DNA of 64,000 bases from Brachybacterium muris (GTDB lineage: Bacteria; Actinomycetota; Actinomycetes; Actinomycetales; Dermabacteraceae), in NCBI RefSeq assembly GCF_016907455.1, contig NZ_JAFBCB010000001.1, positions 3,038,001 through 3,102,000 on the forward strand. Direction: 5' to 3'. The notes below the pieces were generated by a model that did no database searches, was not told the origin of the DNA, and saw only the letters and a list, made by a program, of their open reading frames with translations. Within the stretch, counting starts at the first letter, position 1. Each line of letters begins with the position of its first letter. The translations under genes and the position numbers were made by a program. This document shows positions 54,785 to 63,291 of the stretch, in pieces.

Positions 54785-55914
54785 GAGACGGGCGTGGTGC
54801 GCAGCACCTGGTCCAGGAGGTCCCCTGCCCCGGCACCGCGGGAGAGGGCCTGCGGGCTCAGGTGCAGGCGGTGGCGCCACACCGGCGCGATCATGCTGCG
54901 CACGTCCTGGGGTTCGGCGTAGGTGCGGCCGGCGAGCGCGGCGTAGGCCTTGGCGGCGCGCACCAGGTGCACGGCGGCGCGCGGGGAGGCGCCCAGGGTG
55001 ACCTGGGGGTGGCTGCGGGTGGCCTCGGCCAGGCGCACCACGTAGTCCAGCAGCGGCGGGGAGGCGTACACGCGGCGCACGTCGCGGATGTGCTGGGCCA
55101 TCGCCGCGGGGGTGGTGCGGGCGCGCACGGAGTCCACCACCTCGCGGTCGCCCTCGCGCACCGGGCCGGTCTGCGCATCGAGCATCCGCGCCTCGGCGCT
55201 CGCGGTGGGGTAGCCCATGGTGGTCTGGGCCAGGAAGCGGTCGCGCTGCGCCTCGGGCAGGCGGTAGGTGCCCTCCATCTCCACGGGGTTGGCGGTGGCC
55301 ACCACCATGAACGGCTCGGACAGCGGGTAGGTGGAGCCGTCCACGGTGACCTGCCGTTCCTCCATGGCCTCCAGCAGGGCCGACTGGGTCTTGGGGGAGG
55401 CACGGTTGATCTCGTCGGCCAGCAGCACCTGGGTGAACACGGCACCGGGGCGGAACTCGAACTGGGTGGTGGCCTGGTTGAACACGCTGGCACCGGTGAC
55501 GTCGCCGGGCAGCAGGTCGGGGGTGAACTGGATGCGGTGCTGCTCGGCGCCCAGCGCAGCGGCCAGGCACTTGGCGAGCATCGTCTTGCCCACGCCCGGG
55601 ATGTCCTCGATCAGCAGGTGCCCGCCGGCCAGCAGCACCAGCAGGGCAGTGCGGGCCACTTCCGGCTTGCCCTCGATCACGGTGGTGATCTCGTCGATCA
55701 CGGCGTGGGACTCCTCGGCGATCCGCTGCGCCTGGTCCTCGGCGAGGGGGGCGTGGGCGGGGCTGTCGCGATGACCCTCGTGCCGATCGTGGCCCTCGGG
55801 GGGCTCGTGGCCCTCGGCGCGGGGCGCAGTTCCCTGCGGGAGCGTCAGGTCTGCGTGGGACTCGGGGTGGGGCAAGTTCGGCTCCTGGGGACCGGGGCCG
55901 ACGTGGATGTTCAC
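54781..55914 (-). CDS. MoxR family AAA+ ATPase
   Basis: 377 residues from a GTG start. Walker A LIEDIPGVGKTMLAK, Walker B VLLADEINRASPKTQ, sensor 1 VVATANPVEMEGTY and the conserved EAQRDRFL arginine finger region. A His/Glu/Pro-rich extension of ~75 residues precedes the core. The start is uncertain: GTG 55914 has a weak GGAC upstream, GTG 55929 is an alternative, and no ATG fits. First gene of the operon with DUF58 and transglutaminase genes; a MoxR chaperone for envelope maturation is the likely role. A -10 TACTGT (plus-strand acagta, about 55974-55979) precedes it. Confidence 0.9.
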   Translation of the reverse strand: MNIHVGPGPQEPNLPHPESHADLTLPQGTAPRAEGHEPPEGHDRHEGHRDSPAHAPLAEDQAQRIAEESHAVIDEITTVIEGKPEVARTALLVLLAGGHLLIEDIPGVGKTMLAKCLAAALGAEQHRIQFTPDLLPGDVTGASVFNQATTQFEFRPGAVFTQVLLADEINRASPKTQSALLEAMEERQVTVDGSTYPLSEPFMVVATANPVEMEGTYRLPEAQRDRFLAQTTMGYPTASAEARMLDAQTGPVREGDREVVDSVRARTTPAAMAQHIRDVRRVYASPPLLDYVVRLAEATRSHPQVTLGASPRAAVHLVRAAKAYAALAGRTYAEPQDVRSMIAPVWRHRLHLSPQALSRGAGAGDLLDQVLRTTPVS

Positions 55915-56010
55915 GAGAAGTTCGTCCACATATCGACGCAAGGGGCGGACAACGGCGGCGCGTCCACCTACAGTAAGGCGCAACCCCACGTGTTCGCTGA
56001 GGAGTCTGCT

Positions 56011-57213
56011 GTGTCTGTTCGCCGCCGTTCCACCCCTGCCCGCATCGGTGCAGGGGTGATGCTCGCCGCCGCCTGCGTGATGGGTCCGGTGTCCGCCAAC
56101 GCCGCGCCGGTGGATGGGATCGCCCCGGTGCAGGGCCCTGGCTGCTCCTCCGAGAGGATCAAACTCTCGTCCAGCTCGATCGCGGCTGGCGAATCCGTCA
56201 CCGTCTCCGGCGACTGCTACGACGACACGGACAGGGTGACCATCACCGTCGCCGGTGGTGACACGGTTCCACCCGTCGATGCGTCGGTGCGTGACGGACG
56301 GTTCTCAGCGGAGATTCCCGTACCGAATCCCGGTTCGTACACCGTCCGAGTGCTGGTTGACACCCAGGAAAAGGCAAGCGCCTCTCTGACCGTCACCGGC
56401 GCTTCGGAGGAGAACCCCGGCGGCGAAAACCCGGACGAAGAGAACCCGGGTGAGGGCGAGGGCACTCCCGACGACGGCGAAGGCACCCCCGACGACGGCG
56501 AGGACACCCCCGACGACGGCGAGGACACCCCCGACGACGGCGAAGGCACCCCCGACGACGGCGAAGGCACCCCCGACGACGGCGAGGACACCCCCGACGA
56601 CGGCGAGGACACCCCCGACGACGGCGAAGGCACCCCCGACGACGGCGAAGGCACCCCCGACGACGGCGAAGGCACCCCCGACGACGGCGAAGGCACCCCC
56701 GACGACGGGGAAGGGACTCCCGATACTCCCACCACCCCGGAGAACCCCGGCACCACCAATCCGCCGGCTTCCCCCACTCCGGGCCTCCCCGCCCCGAGCA
56801 ATCCCACCCCCGGGGAGTCGAGCCCGTCGGCCCCCATCAAGGACTTCCCCGGTTCCAACAGCCCGGCACTGTCGGCCGGTGGCCAGCAGCAGCCCCAGTC
56901 CCCCTCAGCTGAGTTGCCCGCGGCACCGGAGACCGGCACCCGGGACTTCTCCGGCAGCGGCAACAGCCAGCGCACCACGGCCCAGCAGCGCATGGGCGCG
57001 ATGACCCTGTCGATCGGTCAGGCGTTCGCAGGCACCTTCGGCAGCTCCACCGAGGCCCCGGGAACCGGCGGCACCGACCAGGAGGCCTCCGACGGTGGCG
57101 GCGAGCTCGCCGAGACCGGCATCGAGGTCGCCGCGGCGGCCGCGCTGGCCCTGGTGGCCCTGGTGGCCGGGGCCGGGATGCTCTGGCTGCAGCGCCGCCG
57201 CAGCGAAGACTGA
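56011..57213 (+). CDS. Secreted repeat-rich surface protein with LAETG sorting signal
   Basis: 400 residues. Signal peptide ending VSANAAP, a small beta-rich domain (IKLSSSSIAAGESVTVSGDC, then YTVRVLVDTQEKASASLTV, resembling an Ig-like fold, ~45-130), then 12 full copies of the 7-residue acidic unit EGTPDDG/EDTPDDG, a Pro/Ser-rich region, and a C-terminal LAETG + hydrophobic helix + RRRSED. The GTG start has GAGGAG 6 bases upstream. It is divergent from the moxR operon. The function of the folded part is unknown; wall anchoring by a class E-type sortase is inferred. Confidence 0.85.
   Translation: MSVRRRSTPARIGAGVMLAAACVMGPVSANAAPVDGIAPVQGPGCSSERIKLSSSSIAAGESVTVSGDCYDDTDRVTITVAGGDTVPPVDASVRDGRFSAEIPVPNPGSYTVRVLVDTQEKASASLTVTGASEENPGGENPDEENPGEGEGTPDDGEGTPDDGEDTPDDGEDTPDDGEGTPDDGEGTPDDGEDTPDDGEDTPDDGEGTPDDGEGTPDDGEGTPDDGEGTPDDGEGTPDTPTTPENPGTTNPPASPTPGLPAPSNPTPGESSPSAPIKDFPGSNSPALSAGGQQQPQSPSAELPAAPETGTRDFSGSGNSQRTTAQQRMGAMTLSIGQAFAGTFGSSTEAPGTGGTDQEASDGGGELAETGIEVAAAAALALVALVAGAGMLWLQRRRSED
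56458..56709 (+). repeat. 21-bp tandem repeat (12 copies) with higher-order pattern
   Basis: Units differ at the second residue in the order G,G,D,D,G,G,D,D,G,G,G,G. The first eight copies are thus a duplicated four-unit (84-bp) block, showing expansion in blocks rather than singly. Confidence 0.92.
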
Positions 57214-57254
57214 CCCCCAACCCGGCCGCCGCTGCCCCGTTCGCCTACCCGGGC

Positions 57255-58064
57255 TCAGCTTCCGGAGGCCGGTACCGGCGCGAGCGGCTCCCGGGGCCGG
57301 GATGCGGCGTACCAGCCGGCGAACAGCAGCACGATCAGCACGACGTCCACGGCGTCCCCGCCGTAGTACATCAGCTGCGCCCCGCGCCGCCCGTCCGCTG
57401 CGTCCACGCCCGCCGGGGGGTGCGCATACAGCCACTTGGCCAGCACGGAGTGCGCCGCGATGAACACGATCAGCACCACGGAGCGCACCGTCATCGAGGT
57501 CCGGTGCGGATCCGGGTCGGGCCCGATCAGCGACGCGGTGAAGAGGTAGCCCGCCAGCACGATGTGCGCGTGGATGACCGCGTGCAGCAGCACCGAGATG
57601 TGCATCATCGGGTAGAGCAAGGTGGTGTACAGCAGCCACAGCCCACCCGCGTTGAGCACGGCTGCGACCACCGGATGGGTGATCACCCATACATACGGGG
57701 TGCGCAGCAGACGCGTCAGCGCCCGCGCCCTCGACACCGGCAGCGCGCGCAGGGCCAGGGTGACCGGGGCGCCCAGCACCAGCAGCAGCGGGCCCGCCAT
57801 GCCCAACGCCAGATGAGCCGCCATGTGCGCGGTGAAGCTGGAGTGGGCGGCCGCCGCCAGCGGACCGATCAGCCCGATCGCCACGCACGCCAGGCCCGCG
57901 TACCAGGCAGCCGTGCGACGGCGGGGCCAGGGGCTGCGGTCCCGTGCCGCCCACAGCGCGACCGCGTACCCCACCGCAGCGCACACCAGCACCGCGGCGG
58001 CTGCGGCCTCGAACAGTGCCCACCCGGTCGCCGATGCCGCGTGGCCGTCGTGGCCGTGCCCCAT
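57255..58064 (-). CDS. ctaG: Cytochrome c oxidase assembly factor CtaG (Caa3 type)
   Basis: 269 residues, about seven membrane helices with the His-rich face of Caa3_CtaG proteins: SSFTAHMAAHLALGMAGPLL, LLHAVIHAHIVLAGYLF and IAAHSVLAKWLY. The N-terminal MGHGHDGHA may bind metal. It assists copper centre assembly of terminal oxidase. It begins 10 bases after the DUF2243 gene and is last in the operon. No oxidase subunit genes are nearby. Confidence 0.9.
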   Translation of the reverse strand: MGHGHDGHAASATGWALFEAAAAAVLVCAAVGYAVALWAARDRSPWPRRRTAAWYAGLACVAIGLIGPLAAAAHSSFTAHMAAHLALGMAGPLLLVLGAPVTLALRALPVSRARALTRLLRTPYVWVITHPVVAAVLNAGGLWLLYTTLLYPMMHISVLLHAVIHAHIVLAGYLFTASLIGPDPDPHRTSMTVRSVVLIVFIAAHSVLAKWLYAHPPAGVDAADGRRGAQLMYYGGDAVDVVLIVLLFAGWYAASRPREPLAPVPASGS

Positions 58065-58074
58065 CTTGTCGTCC

Positions 58075-58602
58075 TCAGCTGGTGCTGGTGCCGGTACCGG
58101 CCGCCGGATCGGCGCCCGGGGCGGCGTCCGGGCGGGTGCGCCACAGGATCAGCATGCCGATCAGCAGCAGCAGGACCGCCGAGCCGATCCACGCCACGTC
58201 GTAGGGCAGCAGGTCCACGCCATAGCGGACCTGATGGACCCCCAGCACCTTGTGGTTCAGCACCCCGTCCAGCAGCTGGAAGAATCCGAGGCCCGTGACC
58301 ACCGCGCCGATCCACCGGGGCCACACCACAGTGGAGCGGCGCCGCACATCGGCCAGCAGGAACAGGCCCCCCACCGTGATGAACCAGGCGAAGGCGTGGA
58401 AGAAGCCGTCGGCGGTGAGCGCCACCCGGGTGGTGGAGAGGTCGTAGAAGTGGTGCCACTGCAGCACCAGGTGGAACACGAACAGGTCGATCATCGCCGC
58501 GGCGATGCCGCACCCGAACAGGAACCCGGAAGCCACCGTGCGGCGGTCAGGATTCCGCTTTCCGCGCCGATCCGGGCGCCCCGCCACGGCCGCTGACATC
58601 AC
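58075..58602 (-). CDS. DUF2243 family membrane protein
   Basis: 175 residues with four hydrophobic segments; GCGIAAAMIDLFVFHLVLQW, HHFYDLSTT and GFFQLLDGVLNHKVLG are characteristic of DUF2243. Its occurrence next to ctaG is common and suggests a respiratory link, but function is not known. The GTG (or next-codon ATG) start overlaps the stop of the YihY gene. Confidence 0.87.
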   Translation of the reverse strand: MMSAAVAGRPDRRGKRNPDRRTVASGFLFGCGIAAAMIDLFVFHLVLQWHHFYDLSTTRVALTADGFFHAFAWFITVGGLFLLADVRRRSTVVWPRWIGAVVTGLGFFQLLDGVLNHKVLGVHQVRYGVDLLPYDVAWIGSAVLLLLIGMLILWRTRPDAAPGADPAAGTGTSTS

Positions 58603-59687
58603 CGCTCCTTAGAAGCGTGCGGGTCCTCCTGACTACGGCCCGCGCTCTCGCGCAGGTTGCGGCCCCGCTCCAGATCCTCCTGGTACTTCTTCTCCTTCTT
58701 GTCGCTGGCCTTGGTGTCCCGGGCGGGCAGCTGCAGCTCCTCCTCGGCCGGGATCCCGGCCTGCAGCTCACGCCCGCGCTCGATCTCGCTGTCCACCTCC
58801 GCACCGAACAGCAGGATGGCGTTGATGATGTAGATCCACAGCAGCATGATGATCACGCCGGCCAGCGCCCCGTAGGTGGCGTTGTAGTTGCCGAAGTTGG
58901 AGACGTACAAGAAGAACCCCACGCTGGCCAGCACGGCGACCACGATCGCCAGCAGCGCACCGATGCTCATCCAGCGGAACTTGGGCTGCTTCACGTTGGG
59001 AGTGGCGTAGTACAACAGGTCCACCACCAACACCACGATCGCGGCCAGCACGAACCACTTGACGACGTTCCAGATGGTGACCGCGACGCCGCCCAGGCCG
59101 ATCGCGTCGCCCACGGCCTGCGCCACCGGACCCGAGAGCACGAAGATCAGCAGCCCGATCACTCCGAGGATCAAGAAGAGGGCCGTGAGCAGGTACATCT
59201 GCACGTTGAGCTTGATCGCGCCACGCCCCTCGGGCACGTCGTGGATGGTGTTCATCGCCCGACCGAAGGCCTTGGTGTAGCTGGAAGCGGACCACAGGGC
59301 AGTGAGCAGGCCGATGATCAGCCCCAGGCCCGGCGCAGGGGCGGTGAGGATCGATTCGAGGGCGGGTCGCACCGTCTGCCACATGTCCGCCGGGACGATG
59401 CCCTCGGCCTGGTCGAGCACCGCGGTCACCGAGGACTCGCTCTGCCCGAACAGGCTGAGGATCGACACCAGCGCGATCAGGGCCGGGAAGATCGACAGCA
59501 CGGTGCGGTACGTCAGCCCCGCAGCGAGGTCGGTGCAGCCGTCCGCGCTGAACTCCCGCACGGTGGTGCGCAGGATGTACTTCCAGGACGGTTTGGTGAC
59601 CTCCGTGGGACTGTCAGGCTTCCGGTCGTCCTCGGGGTGGGGGGCGTCGGCCGGGTCGTTCCGGTGTTCGGTGCTGCTCGAGTTCAT
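58599..59687 (-). CDS. YihY/virulence factor BrkB family membrane protein
   Basis: 362 residues. A polar N-terminus, then about six helices with family motifs: DLAAGLTYRTVLSIFPALIA, ALWSASSYTKAFGRAMNTIH and YNATYGALAGVIIMLLWIYI. The C-terminal ~75 residues are highly charged (Lys/Glu/Arg). The family was once called RNase BN in error; the present view is a transporter-like membrane protein of unknown role. ATG has AGAGG 6 bases upstream. First gene of the operon with DUF2243 and ctaG. Confidence 0.9.
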   Translation of the reverse strand: MNSSSTEHRNDPADAPHPEDDRKPDSPTEVTKPSWKYILRTTVREFSADGCTDLAAGLTYRTVLSIFPALIALVSILSLFGQSESSVTAVLDQAEGIVPADMWQTVRPALESILTAPAPGLGLIIGLLTALWSASSYTKAFGRAMNTIHDVPEGRGAIKLNVQMYLLTALFLILGVIGLLIFVLSGPVAQAVGDAIGLGGVAVTIWNVVKWFVLAAIVVLVVDLLYYATPNVKQPKFRWMSIGALLAIVVAVLASVGFFLYVSNFGNYNATYGALAGVIIMLLWIYIINAILLFGAEVDSEIERGRELQAGIPAEEELQLPARDTKASDKKEKKYQEDLERGRNLRESAGRSQEDPHASKER

Positions 59688-59945
59688 GGTGGTCCTCTCC
59701 CCGTGCGTCAGTGGTAGGTCCGGGGCGTGGTGCACGGGGGCCGTCCGCGGATCTGGGGCCACTTGCGTGGGAGCCTGCCCGGAAGCCGCAGCAGGCCACC
59801 TTGCGAGCCGCCCTCGTTCTGTCGACACTACGGGGGCGGCGCCGGAGACCGGCGACCGATGACCGACCGGTCGAACATGCGCAGGCCGCGAGCCGGGCCC
59901 CGGGGCCGGGTGGGCGCGCGCGGTGGCTGCGCGACGGTCACGGCG

Positions 59946-59951
59946 TATCGT
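59946..59951 (+). promoter_or_regulatory. -10 box of a leaderless promoter (TIGR01777 gene)
   Basis: TATCGT, 6 bases, then ATG 59958. No Shine-Dalgarno. Confidence 0.55.
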
Positions 59952-59957
59952 GCCCTC

Positions 59958-61349
59958 ATGCGCATCGAGCTGAGCTCCGTGATCCACCATCGGCTGGAGG
60001 ACGTGGTGGCCTGGCATCGGCGGCCGGGCGCACTGGTGCGGATGATCCCGCCGGCGCTGGGCAGCGTGGAGGATCCTCGCCAGGACGGCATCGAGGACGG
60101 CACGCGGGTGCGCACCCGCCTGGGTCCCGCGCAGCTGGGACGGATCCGCCCGGAATGGACCCTCGAGCACTGCGACGTCACGCAGACCCCCACCTCCTTC
60201 TCCTTCGTGGATGCGCAGGTGACCGGCCCGTTCCGCGCCTGGCGGCACCACCACCACATGGAGCAGACCGACGACGGTGCGAACACACGGTTGCAGGAGA
60301 CCATCGACCTCCGCCTGCCGCGAGGGGCCGGGATCGGCGAGCGCATCGCCGCTGGCCAGGTGCGGCGGATGCTGGACTTCCGGGCCGCGCAGCTGGAGCA
60401 GGATCTGGACCTGCATCGGCGCCTGGCAGGTGCGCCGCGCCTGACGGTGGCGGTGGCCGGGGCCTCCGGCCTGATCGGCACGCAGCTGACCGCGCTGCTG
60501 AGCACCGGTGGGCACCGCGTGCTGCGGATGGTGCGGGGCAGGCGGGCGGGCGAGGGAGAGATCGCGTGGGACCCGGCGGCCGGGGTGCTGGATCCGTCGG
60601 ACCTCGAGGGGGTCGATGCGGTGGTGAACCTGTCCGGGCGCAGCATCGCCACCCGGATGACGGCCCGCGCCAAGCACGAGATCCTGGCCTCCCGCACCTC
60701 CTCGTCGGGGCTGATCGCCCGCACCCTGGCCCAGCTGGCCCGCAGCGGGTCCGGGCCGCGCATCCTGGTGCAGGCCAGCGGCATCGGCTACTACGGCGCG
60801 AGGCGTCCCGGTGAGCTGCTCACCGAGGACTCCGCACCGGGCGAGGACGTGCTGGCGAACGTGTGCCGGTCGTGGGAGGAGCAGATGGCGCCGGCCGCCC
60901 AGGCGGGGGTGCGCACCTGCGCTGTGCGCACCGGGATCGTGCTGACCGATGCGGGAGGTGCGCTGGCACCGCAGCTGCCGCTGTTCCTGGCCGGTGTGGG
61001 CGGCCCGCTCACCTCTCGGGACGCGGCGATCAGCTGGATCACCCTGGATGACATGGCGCGCAGTTACGTGCACGCCCTGCTCACCGACGCGCTCGACGGC
61101 CCGGTGAACGCGGTGGCCCCGCAGCCGACGACGGCCGGCGAGCTGGCCCGCACCCTGGGCAGGGTGCTGCACCGCCCCTCCGCCGTGCCGGTGCCGCCGT
61201 TCGGCCCGCGGCTGGTGCTGGGCCGGGAGGGGGCACGCGCGATCGTGGAGACCGATCAGCGGGTGAGCGACGAGCGCCTGCGCGCCAGTGGCTTCCAGGC
61301 GGCGCACCCCGAGCTGGAAGGCGCCCTGCGGCACGTGCTGCGGCGCTGA
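59958..61349 (+). CDS. TIGR01777 family epimerase with N-terminal SRPBCC domain
   Basis: 463 residues. Residues ~1-155 are a START/SRPBCC ligand-binding domain (LSSVIHHRLEDVVAWHRRPG, FRAWRHHHHMEQ). Residues ~165-463 are an atypical extended SDR: VAVAGASGLIGTQL binds NAD(P), VNLSGRSIATRM, QASGIGYYGARR and the C-terminal LVLGREGARAIVETDQRV (DUF1731 region). The catalytic activity of the family is unknown. The ATG is fixed by the leaderless -10. Single gene. Confidence 0.88.
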   Translation: MRIELSSVIHHRLEDVVAWHRRPGALVRMIPPALGSVEDPRQDGIEDGTRVRTRLGPAQLGRIRPEWTLEHCDVTQTPTSFSFVDAQVTGPFRAWRHHHHMEQTDDGANTRLQETIDLRLPRGAGIGERIAAGQVRRMLDFRAAQLEQDLDLHRRLAGAPRLTVAVAGASGLIGTQLTALLSTGGHRVLRMVRGRRAGEGEIAWDPAAGVLDPSDLEGVDAVVNLSGRSIATRMTARAKHEILASRTSSSGLIARTLAQLARSGSGPRILVQASGIGYYGARRPGELLTEDSAPGEDVLANVCRSWEEQMAPAAQAGVRTCAVRTGIVLTDAGGALAPQLPLFLAGVGGPLTSRDAAISWITLDDMARSYVHALLTDALDGPVNAVAPQPTTAGELARTLGRVLHRPSAVPVPPFGPRLVLGREGARAIVETDQRVSDERLRASGFQAAHPELEGALRHVLRR

Positions 61350-61399
61350 TCCGCACGGCCAGCCCCCGATAAGGGCCAATGCCGCGCGACCCCATTGTC

Positions 61400-61420
61400 A
61401 TAGTGTGTGCCACACAGTAT
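61400..61420. promoter_or_regulatory. Candidate PadR operator overlapping the -10 box
   Basis: A 21-base near-palindrome: half-site ATAnTGTGTG, one central base, CACACAnTAT; only one symmetric pair mismatches. It overlaps a -10 TATCGT (61418-61423) that is 7 bases before ATG 61431, so bound repressor would block the promoter. Autoregulation is typical of PadR. Confidence 0.65.
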
Positions 61421-61430
61421 CGTGTGCGCC

Positions 61431-61784
61431 ATGAACGATGTGTTCGACACCCACCTGCAGGAGCTGCGACGTGGCACCGTGGTGCTGGCCTGCCTGCAGC
61501 TGCTGCGCTCCCCCGGCTACGGCTACGGGCTGCTGCAGGACCTCGAACGCCTCGGCTTCGCCACCGACGCGAACACGCTGTACCCCCTGCTGCGCCGTCT
61601 GGAGAAGCAGGGCCACCTCACCAGCGAATGGAACACCGAGGAGGCCCGGCCGCGGAAGTTCTACCGCACCTCAGCCACCGGCATCTCCCTGGCCGATGCG
61701 CTCACCTCGGAGTGGACGGCGCTGACCGCAGCCATCGCCTCCCTCACCCCCGGCTCCCCCACCCTCGCGACCGAGGAGAACTGA
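61431..61784 (+). CDS. PadR family transcriptional regulator
   Basis: 117 residues with the PadR winged helix: ELRRGTVVLACLQLLRSPGY, GYGLLQDL, TLYPLLRRLEKQGHLTSEW and KFYRTSATG. The start is ATG MNDVFDTHLQ, matching the family beginning; the transcript is probably leaderless. It is followed 2 bases later by its usual partner, a membrane protein with a HAAS/DUF1700-like head, so it probably represses that pair. Confidence 0.9.
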   Translation: MNDVFDTHLQELRRGTVVLACLQLLRSPGYGYGLLQDLERLGFATDANTLYPLLRRLEKQGHLTSEWNTEEARPRKFYRTSATGISLADALTSEWTALTAAIASLTPGSPTLATEEN

Positions 61785-61786
61785 TC

Positions 61787-62743
61787 ATGCCCACACTGAC
61801 CGAGCGCTACATCGCCGCCACCACTGCTTCCCTGCCGGCCGAGTCCCAGCAGGACGTGCGAGCCGAGCTGGGCGTGTCCATCGACGACGCCGTCGAGGCC
61901 CGCATCGAGCAGGGAGAGGATCCGGCCGCCGCCGAGCGGGCGGTGCTCACCGAGCTGGGCGATCCGGCGGTGCTCGCGGCCGGCTATGCGGATCGCCCCC
62001 TGCACCTGATCGGCCCGCGCTACTACCTCACCTGGTGGCGTCTGCTGAAGGCGCTGCTGATCATCGTGCCGCTGTGCGCACTGGGCGGCGTCGCCGTCGC
62101 GCAGGCCCTGATCGGCTCCCCGGTGGAGACGATCATCGCCGAGTCCCTGGCCATCGCGCTCAGCGCCGCCGTGCACGTGTTCTTCTGGGTGACGCTGGTG
62201 TTCGTGATCCTGGAGCGCAGCGGCACCCATGCCGGTGGCGGCTGGGACGTGGACCAGCTGCCGCAGGCCCAGGATCCCGATGCCCGCCTCTCGGACGTGG
62301 TGGCCTCCCTGGCGCTGCTCGCGGTGACGGCCGCCGCGGTCCTGTGGGACGGCACCCGCGGCGTGGTGCACGTGCGCGGCGAGACGCTCTCGTTCCTGCA
62401 TCCGCAGCTGTGGCCGTGGTGGATGGCGGCGCTGTTCGTCCTGTTCGCACTGGAGGCCGTGATCGCGGTGACGGTGTGGATCCGGCGGGGCTGGACGGCG
62501 CCCCTGGCGGCCGTGAACACCCTGGCCGCGCTGCTGGTGGTGAGCTGGACGCTGACCCTGCTGGGCCGGGGACTGCTGGTGAACCCCGCGTTCACCGAGG
62601 CCGTGCTCCTGGACAACGGCGTGGATGCGGACGTGGTGCGCATCCTCGGTGTGCTGCTGGGCGTAGTCGTGACGGCCATCGCGGGGTGGGATGCGGCCAG
62701 TGGATGGGTGAAGGCGCGGCGCTCCACCGGCCCGGCCCGCTGA
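61787..62743 (+). CDS. HAAS/DUF1700-type permease prefix membrane protein
   Basis: 318 residues. The N-terminal helical part (LTERYIAATTASLPAESQQD...DDAVEARIEQGEDPAAAERAVL, read in two parts) resembles the HAAS domain that is regularly coupled to PadR genes; LGDPAVLAAGYADRP ends it. Four to six membrane helices follow (ALLIIVPLCALGGVAVAQAL, VHVFFWVTLVFVIL, ALEAVIAVTVWI, ILGVLLGVVVTAIAG). Proposed role for such pairs is sensing of envelope state; not proven. Confidence 0.8.
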   Translation: MPTLTERYIAATTASLPAESQQDVRAELGVSIDDAVEARIEQGEDPAAAERAVLTELGDPAVLAAGYADRPLHLIGPRYYLTWWRLLKALLIIVPLCALGGVAVAQALIGSPVETIIAESLAIALSAAVHVFFWVTLVFVILERSGTHAGGGWDVDQLPQAQDPDARLSDVVASLALLAVTAAAVLWDGTRGVVHVRGETLSFLHPQLWPWWMAALFVLFALEAVIAVTVWIRRGWTAPLAAVNTLAALLVVSWTLTLLGRGLLVNPAFTEAVLLDNGVDADVVRILGVLLGVVVTAIAGWDAASGWVKARRSTGPAR

Positions 62744-62880
62744 GAACGACCCGGCCACTCCGGTGCCGTGCTGGCGGTGCTGTCTCAAACCGCCCCGGGA
62801 GATGCCCTGCGGTCCTGGACCTGGGCGAGAGGGCCTCACCCCGTCCTCACACACCGGGCTGAACAAGGGTGAGATAGGCG

Positions 62881-63261
62881 ATTCCCTCAGCGCGGAGAGA
62901 CTGGACACTCGTAGAGTGGCGGGCACTGGGGAACCTGCTCTCCAATGCGCTGAAGTACACGCCGCGCGGTGGGACGGTGTGCGTGCACACCGCGGTGGAG
63001 GATCACCATCTCGAGCTCGCGGTCACCGACACCGGGATCGGAATGTCCGATCAGGAGCAGACGAACCTGTTCACCGACTACTACCGCACCGAGACCGCGC
63101 GCAACAGCGACATCCCCGGCCACGGCATCGGGCTGTCGCTGACCCGGCGGATCGTGGTCGCCCACGGCGGTCAGATCAGCGTGAGCTCCCGCCCGGGCGA
63201 GGGGTCGACCTTTACCATCCGGTTCGGTCTGGACGAGGTCGAGTGGGCGGACCGGGCGTGA
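62881..63261 (+). pseudogene. Sensor histidine kinase remnant (ATPase domain only)
   Basis: The open frame holds only the HATPase_c part of a histidine kinase: N box GNLLSNALKYTPRGG, G1 DTGIGMSDQEQ, G2 HGIGLSLTRRIVVAHGG and the last strand GEGSTFTIRF. An in-frame stop lies just upstream and no sensor or HisKA (phospho-His) domain is present in any frame. The ATG at 62977 would start inside the domain. No response regulator is adjacent. Confidence 0.75.
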
Positions 63262-63291
63262 ACAGGCGGCGGGCGGCCTGGATCTCACACC

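Noticed and set aside
51186..55001. Rightward open frame of more than 1,270 codons
   Set aside because: It runs antisense through three genes (transglutaminase, DUF58, MoxR) whose motifs and ATGA/GTGA junctions are intact.
62744..62880. Gene or RNA between the HAAS protein and the kinase fragment
   Set aside because: No credible start, motif or stable structure was seen in this short stretch.
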